The notes beneath the pieces are model-generated. The model ran no database searches, was not told where the DNA came from, and saw only the letters and a program-made list of their open reading frames with translations. From Ktedonobacterales bacterium (GTDB taxonomy: Bacteria > Chloroflexota > Ktedonobacteria > Ktedonobacterales > JACDGC01), in assembly GCA_013815535.1 (NCBI GenBank), contig JACDGC010000235.1:1-6423 (forward strand): a stretch of 6,423 nt of DNA, written 5' to 3'. The translations under genes were made by a program, and so were the position numbers. Below, piece after piece: positions 6,148 through 6,423 of the stretch. Each line of letters begins with the position of its first letter. Position 1 is the first letter of the stretch.

Positions 6148-6342
6148 GGTGCTTTCCCTCTTCTTGAGATTGGTGATGCGGCGTCGTCCTATCTTGTTTA
6201 TAAATCGACAGCAGGTAAAGTTTTCGTGAGAGATCCCGCGTGCTGGTTTCCCAAATTGGTGTGTTTGTCGTATGCTTAAAGGCGAATAGTCCAACACAAA
6301 CGCTTGCCAGCTAGCGACATGTGCGGGTAGGAGGCGATGACG
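6148..6342. promoter_or_regulatory. Divergent intergenic region carrying promoters for both flanking genes
   Basis: 195 bases, visibly richer in A/T than the flanking genes, separate the start of the minus-strand operon from the start of the plus-strand gene, so both promoters are expected here. A minus-strand TATAAA (6202-6197) lies 50 bases upstream of the operon start. Its nearest -35-like TTTACC (6219-6214) is only 11 bases away, too close for a standard sigma-70 pair. On the plus strand TATGCT (6271-6276) is a possible -10 without a good -35. No strong consensus pair is visible, so an activator or alternative sigma factor is possible. Confidence 0.5.
6329..6334 (+). promoter_or_regulatory. 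Strong ribosome binding site deciding the start of the plus-strand gene
   Basis: AGGAGG is a full Shine-Dalgarno match. In-frame ATGs follow at 6337, 6343 and 6346. The spacings are 2, 8 and 11 bases, so 6343 is the best start. Confidence 0.65.
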
Positions 6343-6423
6343 ATGATGCCGTGGATGCAAGATCTGGGGCGACGCACGGCGCGCCTCTCGGCCCAGTGGA
6401 GCCAGGGGCTAATGGCCTGGGGG
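6343..6423 (+). CDS. 5' end of an unidentified plus-strand gene, cut by window edge
   Basis: 27 codons run from ATG at 6343 to the window end without a stop, preceded by AGGAGG eight bases upstream. The visible residues are MMPWMQDLGRR followed by a Trp/Leu/Ala-containing stretch that could form an amphipathic helix. There is no recognisable motif or signal peptide and too little sequence to assign a family. It is transcribed divergently from the STAS-KaiC operon and might share regulation with it. An in-frame ATG at 6337 would add two residues but sits too close to the ribosome binding site. Confidence 0.55.
   Translation, partial: MMPWMQDLGRRTARLSAQWSQGLMAWG

Noticed and set aside
6148..6360. 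Upstream extension of the STAS-KaiC gene to an ATG at 6360
   Set aside because: The added 71 residues show no domain, would overlap the start of the divergent gene, and lack a supported ribosome binding site. GAGGGA before the ATG at 6147 is well placed.

Overview
The window is high-GC bacterial DNA, gene-dense and almost entirely coded on the minus strand. No rRNA, tRNA, CRISPR array, insertion sequence or integrase is visible. The gene content (KaiC-like ATPase, PIG-V-like membrane glycosyltransferase, LmbE/PIG-L deacetylase, a BcsA-like synthase with no outer-membrane export partner in view) would fit a monoderm-like environmental lineage such as Chloroflexota. That placement is an inference from gene style, not a sequence match.

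Layout in transcription order (right to left). A divergent intergenic region (6148-6342) separates the start of an unidentified plus-strand gene (6343 to the window end) from a four-gene minus-strand operon. The operon is: (A) 6147-5023, a STAS-like domain fused to a single KaiC/RecA-type ATPase; (B) 5026-4304, overlapping A by ATGA, a two-helix membrane protein carrying a degenerate GGDEF domain; (C) 4284-2596, starting 19 bases after B, a BcsA-like family 2 membrane glycosyltransferase without a PilZ domain; (D) 2499-1162, starting 96 bases after C, a polytopic PIG-V-like glycosyltransferase. A near-ideal sigma-70 promoter at 1110-1083 then begins a second unit: (E) 1004-618, a stand-alone receiver domain with Glu at the phospho-acceptor position, and (F) 530 to the window edge, a PIG-L/LmbE zinc deacetylase cut by the window.

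How they may work together. C has the full processive GT2 motif set and a BcsA-type gating-loop motif but no c-di-GMP-binding PilZ domain. B, translationally coupled to A and just upstream of C, has lost the GGDEF catalytic motif (RGGHL in its place) and the substrate-binding segment. It keeps an RxxD motif at exactly the I-site spacing. This matches the logic of PelD and of Bacillus YdaK, in which a catalytically dead GGDEF protein senses c-di-GMP for a neighbouring polysaccharide synthase. The most interesting proposal is therefore a compact exopolysaccharide synthase operon with a separate c-di-GMP receptor, led by an unusual STAS-KaiC ATPase and followed by a lipid-sugar-dependent glycosyltransferase. 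A deacetylase and a phosphomimetic pseudo-receiver lie next door. Function and substrate are inferred; the domain calls rest on motifs visible in the sequence.
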